DNA of 64,000 bases from a virus. Below are positions 61,030 through 64,000 of this stretch, in pieces; the first letter of the stretch is position 1; every line of letters starts with the position of its first letter. Location of the stretch: IMG/VR virus record IMGVR_UViG_3300032236_001478, positions 17,624 through 81,623 of that record; one strand, given 5' to 3'. Under the pieces are notes generated by a model, which ran no database searches, was not told the origin of the DNA, and was given only the letters and a program-made list of their open reading frames with translations. A program made the position numbers and the translations under genes.

Positions 61030-62412
61030 ATGAGCGAAAAGAATTTCGGGTACTTAGGTACGGGGTTTCAACTGTCCCTATTAAAAAATATTGTTGAGGA
61101 TAAAAAATTCGCTGAGTCTATTGTAGAAATTATTGAAAGTAACTATTTTGATAACAATTATTTTAGAGTTATCATGCAACATATCAAGGAAGTATATGCT
61201 AAACATACATATATACCTACATATGATGGTATTAAACAGTTAATTTTAACAGAAAGTACTAGAGATCAAACTGCTAAAACTTTAACTGACCAGGTTGACA
61301 TGATTAAAGAACAACCGTTAGTAGATTCGCAGCTGGTACAAGAAAATGCTTTGAATTTTTGTAAACAACAAGTCCTAAAGAAAGCCTTAAAAGAAGTCGA
61401 TTCTATTACATCTGAAGGTGCATTTGAAAACTATCATAAAATTGAGCAAATTATTCAAAAAGCCCTTCAAGTAGGAATATCTGACGATACTACTAAAGAC
61501 GTTTTTGAGGACATTTTAGACGCTTTAAGACCAGATAGTAGAGAAGTTATACCTACGGGATTAAATGGTATTGATAACCTTTTAAAAGGTGGTTTAGGTA
61601 GAGGTGAATTAGGTGTTGTATTGGCACCTACAGGAACAGGTAAAACAACTTTGTTAACTAAATTTGCTAATACAGCGTATAATGCCGGTTTTAATGTTGT
61701 ACAAATATTTTTTGAAGATAATGTTAACAATATTAGAAAGAAGCATTTTACAATTTGGACAAATATTGCCCCAGACGACCAACCAGATGTTGCTTCTGAA
61801 GTTGAAAAATTAGTAAAAGATGCACAAAACAGATCTACTGGTCAATTAAAACTTGTTAAATTACCAAGTGACTCAGTTACTATATCAGAAATAAAATCTA
61901 AAATTAGAAAGATGAAAGCCGATGGTTTTCGAATAGATTTACTAACTTTGGACTATGTTGATTGTGTTTCTCCTGAAAGATCAGCTTTTGGTGAAGAATG
62001 GAAAGGAGAAGGTGCGATTATGAGACAATTAGAAGCAATGACTGCTGAGTTTGATATTGCAATATGGACAGCAACCCAAGGTAATAGAGAATCTATTAAA
62101 TCAGAAGTTGTTACAACAGATCAAATGGGTGGTTCTATTAAGAAGGCACAAATTGGTCACGTGGTAATGTCAGTTGGTAAAACATTAGAGCAAAAAGAAC
62201 AAAACTTAGCTACATTGACATTGTTAAAGTCAAGAATTGGTAGAGATGGCGTAGTATTCAATAACTGTTTATTCAATAATGAATACCTTACAATCGATAC
62301 TGAAACACAAAACACTCTTCTTGGATTTGAAACTGATAAGTTACATCAAAAAGAAGAAAAAAACAAACAAAGAATTCGTGAATTAATGGACAAAAAAACC
62401 ATCAAAAACTAA
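61030..62412 (+). CDS. 41: Replicative DNA helicase (T4 gp41-like, DnaB type)
   Basis: 460 aa hexameric helicase of the T4-type replisome. Walker A APTGTGKT (200-207 approx.), RNA/DNA-binding and Walker B area [23 protein letters not shown], and [12 protein letters not shown] with KSRIGRDG complete the DnaB-type core. T4 gp41 is 475 aa. The partner primase gp61 is not in this window. Preceded by a 24-nt leader without a box. Confidence 0.94.
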   Translation: MSEKNFGYLGTGFQLSLLKNIVEDKKFAESIVEIIESNYFDNNYFRVIMQHIKEVYAKHTYIPTYDGIKQLILTESTRDQTAKTLTDQVDMIKEQPLVDSQLVQENALNFCKQQVLKKALKEVDSITSEGAFENYHKIEQIIQKALQVGISDDTTKDVFEDILDALRPDSREVIPTGLNGIDNLLKGGLGRGELGVVLAPTGTGKTTLLTKFANTAYNAGFNVVQIFFEDNVNNIRKKHFTIWTNIAPDDQPDVASEVEKLVKDAQNRSTGQLKLVKLPSDSVTISEIKSKIRKMKADGFRIDLLTLDYVDCVSPERSAFGEEWKGEGAIMRQLEAMTAEFDIAIWTATQGNRESIKSEVVTTDQMGGSIKKAQIGHVVMSVGKTLEQKEQNLATLTLLKSRIGRDGVVFNNCLFNNEYLTIDTETQNTLLGFETDKLHQKEEKNKQRIRELMDKKTIKN

Positions 62413-62417
62413 TAATA

Positions 62418-63389
62418 ATGAAAGAGAAAATTTTAATTGAAAACCCGTATCGATTTGTATTATTTCCAATTGAACATGAGGATATTTGGAAGTTATATAA
62501 ACAACAAGAGGCGTGTATTTGGACTGCTGAAGAAATTGATTTGAGCCAGGATATCTCAGATTGGGAAAACAAGTTAAATGCCGATGAACAACACTTTATC
62601 AAACATGTATTAGCATTTTTTGCTGCATCTGATGGAATTGTTAATGAAAATATTGCACAGAATTTTGTAAATGAAGTTCAATATACTGAGGCGAAAATGT
62701 TTTATGGTTTTCAAATTATGATGGAAAATATTCATAGTGAAACTTATTCATTATTAATTGATTCATATATTAAAGACAAGGAAGAACAAATGCGTTTGTT
62801 CCATGCTATTGACACTATTCCAGCAATCATGGAAAAAGCAGAATGGGCTGTTAAATGGATTAATTCAAAATCATTTGTAGAAAGATTAATTGCTTTTGCG
62901 GCAGTTGAAGGAATATTCTTCTCAGGTTCATTTTGTTCAATTTTCTGGTTAAAGAAAAGAGGATTGATGCCTGGTTTAACATTCTCAAATGAATTGATTT
63001 CTCGTGATGAAGGTATGCATTGTGATTTTGCTTGTCATTTATATAACAACCATATTGAAGGAAAATTAAGTGAGAAAAAAATTAAAGAAATTATTTGTGG
63101 CGCTTTAGAAATTGAAAAGAAATTTATATTAGAGGCATTACCAGTAAGATTAATTGGTATGAATTCTGATTTAATGTCACAATATCTTGAATTTGTAACA
63201 GATAGATTATTAGTTTCGTTAGGTTGTTCTAAACAATACAATTCAAGTAACCCATTTGATTTTATGGAAAACATTGCAATTCAAGGTAAAACTAATTTCT
63301 TTGAAAAGAGAGTAGCAGAGTATCAAAAAGCAGGGGTACATAATGCGTCAGAAGATTTAGAATCTGCATTTGGCGATATTGATTTTTAA
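62418..63389 (+). CDS. nrdB: Ribonucleotide reductase small subunit, class Ia
   Basis: 323 aa; supplies the radical for dNTP synthesis. Iron/radical ligands seen: Asp72, Glu103, His106, Tyr110 (radical), Glu164, Glu198 and His201. The C-terminal tail [11 protein letters not shown] is the sort that docks on NrdA. Six bases after gp41 and 18 before nrdA, so one unit. Ribonucleotide reductase, dUTPase and DNA synthesis genes are consistent with a phage that makes its own dNTPs. Confidence 0.95.
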   Translation: MKEKILIENPYRFVLFPIEHEDIWKLYKQQEACIWTAEEIDLSQDISDWENKLNADEQHFIKHVLAFFAASDGIVNENIAQNFVNEVQYTEAKMFYGFQIMMENIHSETYSLLIDSYIKDKEEQMRLFHAIDTIPAIMEKAEWAVKWINSKSFVERLIAFAAVEGIFFSGSFCSIFWLKKRGLMPGLTFSNELISRDEGMHCDFACHLYNNHIEGKLSEKKIKEIICGALEIEKKFILEALPVRLIGMNSDLMSQYLEFVTDRLLVSLGCSKQYNSSNPFDFMENIAIQGKTNFFEKRVAEYQKAGVHNASEDLESAFGDIDF

Positions 63390-63407
63390 AAAAATAGATT
63401 TAATAAA

Positions 63408-64000
63408 ATGAAAGTAAAAAAAAGAGATGGTAGCCTCGAAGAGATGAGGTATGACAAAATTACTAGAAGAATTAGCGCTTTATGTGATGATTTAAACTTA
63501 GAATATATTGACCCAACATTTGTTACGTTAAAAGTAACATCTGGTATATATGATGGTATATCTACAACAGAATTAGATACACTTGCGGCTGAAATTGCTG
63601 CATCTATGGTGACAACACATCCGGATTATGCAAAATTAGCTGGTAGATTAGCCGTTTCTAATTTACATAGAACAACTCCTAAAAAATTCTCACAGTGCAT
63701 TAAAGAATTATATTCTTTTATTGAACCAAAAACTGGAAAAGAATCTTCTTTGATTTCAGATGAACTTTATGAGTTTGTATTAGCAAACAAAGAGGCGTTA
63801 GATGGCGCAATTGTGTTAGATAGAGATTTAGATTTCGATTATTTTGGTTTTAAAACTCTTGAAAGATCTTATCTATTAAAAGTAGGTAAAAGAATAGTGG
63901 AAAGACCACAATATATGTACATGAGAGTTGCTGCAGGTATTTGTAAAGGTGATGTAGAAATGGCAATTCGTATTTATAACGATTTATCACAACATTTTTA
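63408..64000 (+). CDS. nrdA: Ribonucleotide reductase large subunit, N-terminal part
   Basis: Open frame from the ATG at 63408 to the window end (197 complete codons), so truncated. The first 90 residues are an ATP-cone (KKRDGSLEEMRYDKITRRI then FVTLKVTSGIYDGISTTELD), the allosteric activity site; the following AKLAGRLAVSNLHRTTPKKFS and LLKVGKRIVERPQYMYMRVA are the typical start of the catalytic domain. The catalytic cysteines lie beyond the window. Confidence 0.93.
   Translation, partial: MKVKKRDGSLEEMRYDKITRRISALCDDLNLEYIDPTFVTLKVTSGIYDGISTTELDTLAAEIAASMVTTHPDYAKLAGRLAVSNLHRTTPKKFSQCIKELYSFIEPKTGKESSLISDELYEFVLANKEALDGAIVLDRDLDFDYFGFKTLERSYLLKVGKRIVERPQYMYMRVAAGICKGDVEMAIRIYNDLSQHF

Noticed and set aside
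1-64000. tRNA genes, CRISPR arrays, integrase, insertion sequences
   Set aside because: None found on reading; the intergenic gaps are short and hold only promoter and terminator elements.

Overview
The window is part of the genome of a T4-type contractile-tailed phage (a divergent 'far-T4' myovirus). Landmark genes are a terminase, portal, S77 prohead protease, scaffold and major capsid protein (T4 gp17-20-21-22-23 order), tail sheath and tube (gp18-gp19), tape measure, gp53-like wedge protein, a late sigma factor (gp55-like), and a replication block with B-family polymerase, gp32, UvsX, RNase H, gp41 helicase and ribonucleotide reductase. The sequence is strongly AT-rich by eye. Three signs point to a Bacteroidota (Flavobacteriia-like) host: start codons are preceded by A/T-rich leaders with no Shine-Dalgarno sequence; several promoters resemble the Bacteroidota TTG / TAnnTTTG consensus; and a phage-encoded ribosomal protein bS21 looks like the Bacteroidota form.

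Layout. 1-9 kb (+): head module (terminase, portal, possible core protein, protease, scaffold, capsid), with the bS21 gene inserted on the opposite strand. 9-25 kb (-): one structural/baseplate block (OB-fold spike-like protein, a 627-aa protein with a hydrophobic/basic region, small partners), then late sigma factor, two glycosyltransferases, a HAD-like protein, PhoH ATPase, dUTPase and a third glycosyltransferase, then five accessory virion-like proteins including one with a WYL-like domain and one made of tandem repeats. 25-31 kb (+): appendage/tail-fibre-like proteins and a BppU-like protein. 31-34 kb (+): DNA polymerase. 34-37 kb (-): neck-like protein and SNF2 helicase. 37-57 kb (+): neck/tail completion, sheath, tube, a baseplate-hub chaperone pair with a possible frameshift, tape measure and two very large baseplate proteins (1340 and 1932 aa). 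57-64 kb (+): Dps-like protein, gp32, UvsX, RNase H, gp41, NrdB and the start of NrdA.

Regulation. An octamer TATTTATA (or a one-base variant at its last position) lies 3-36 nt before the first gene of nearly every structural unit, on both strands and always in that orientation. It is absent before the replication genes. It is the probable late promoter read by the gp55-like sigma, but is the reverse complement of T4's TATAAATA. Some copies are so close to the start codon that leaderless or near-leaderless mRNAs are likely. DNA polymerase, gp32 and a small gene instead have TTG-N19/20-TATATTAG or TATATTTG boxes resembling host promoters.

Most notable: the phage bS21 gene, whose stop and terminator form one palindrome shared with a convergent gene; the TATTTATA promoter system; a possible programmed frameshift joining the gp26-like and gp51-like reading frames; an unlisted 52-aa ribbon-helix-helix-like gene beside a perfect 10-bp tandem repeat; and the WYL/repeat-protein cluster. 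No tRNA, CRISPR array, integrase or insertion sequence was seen. No stretch longer than about 300 bases lacks a gene.
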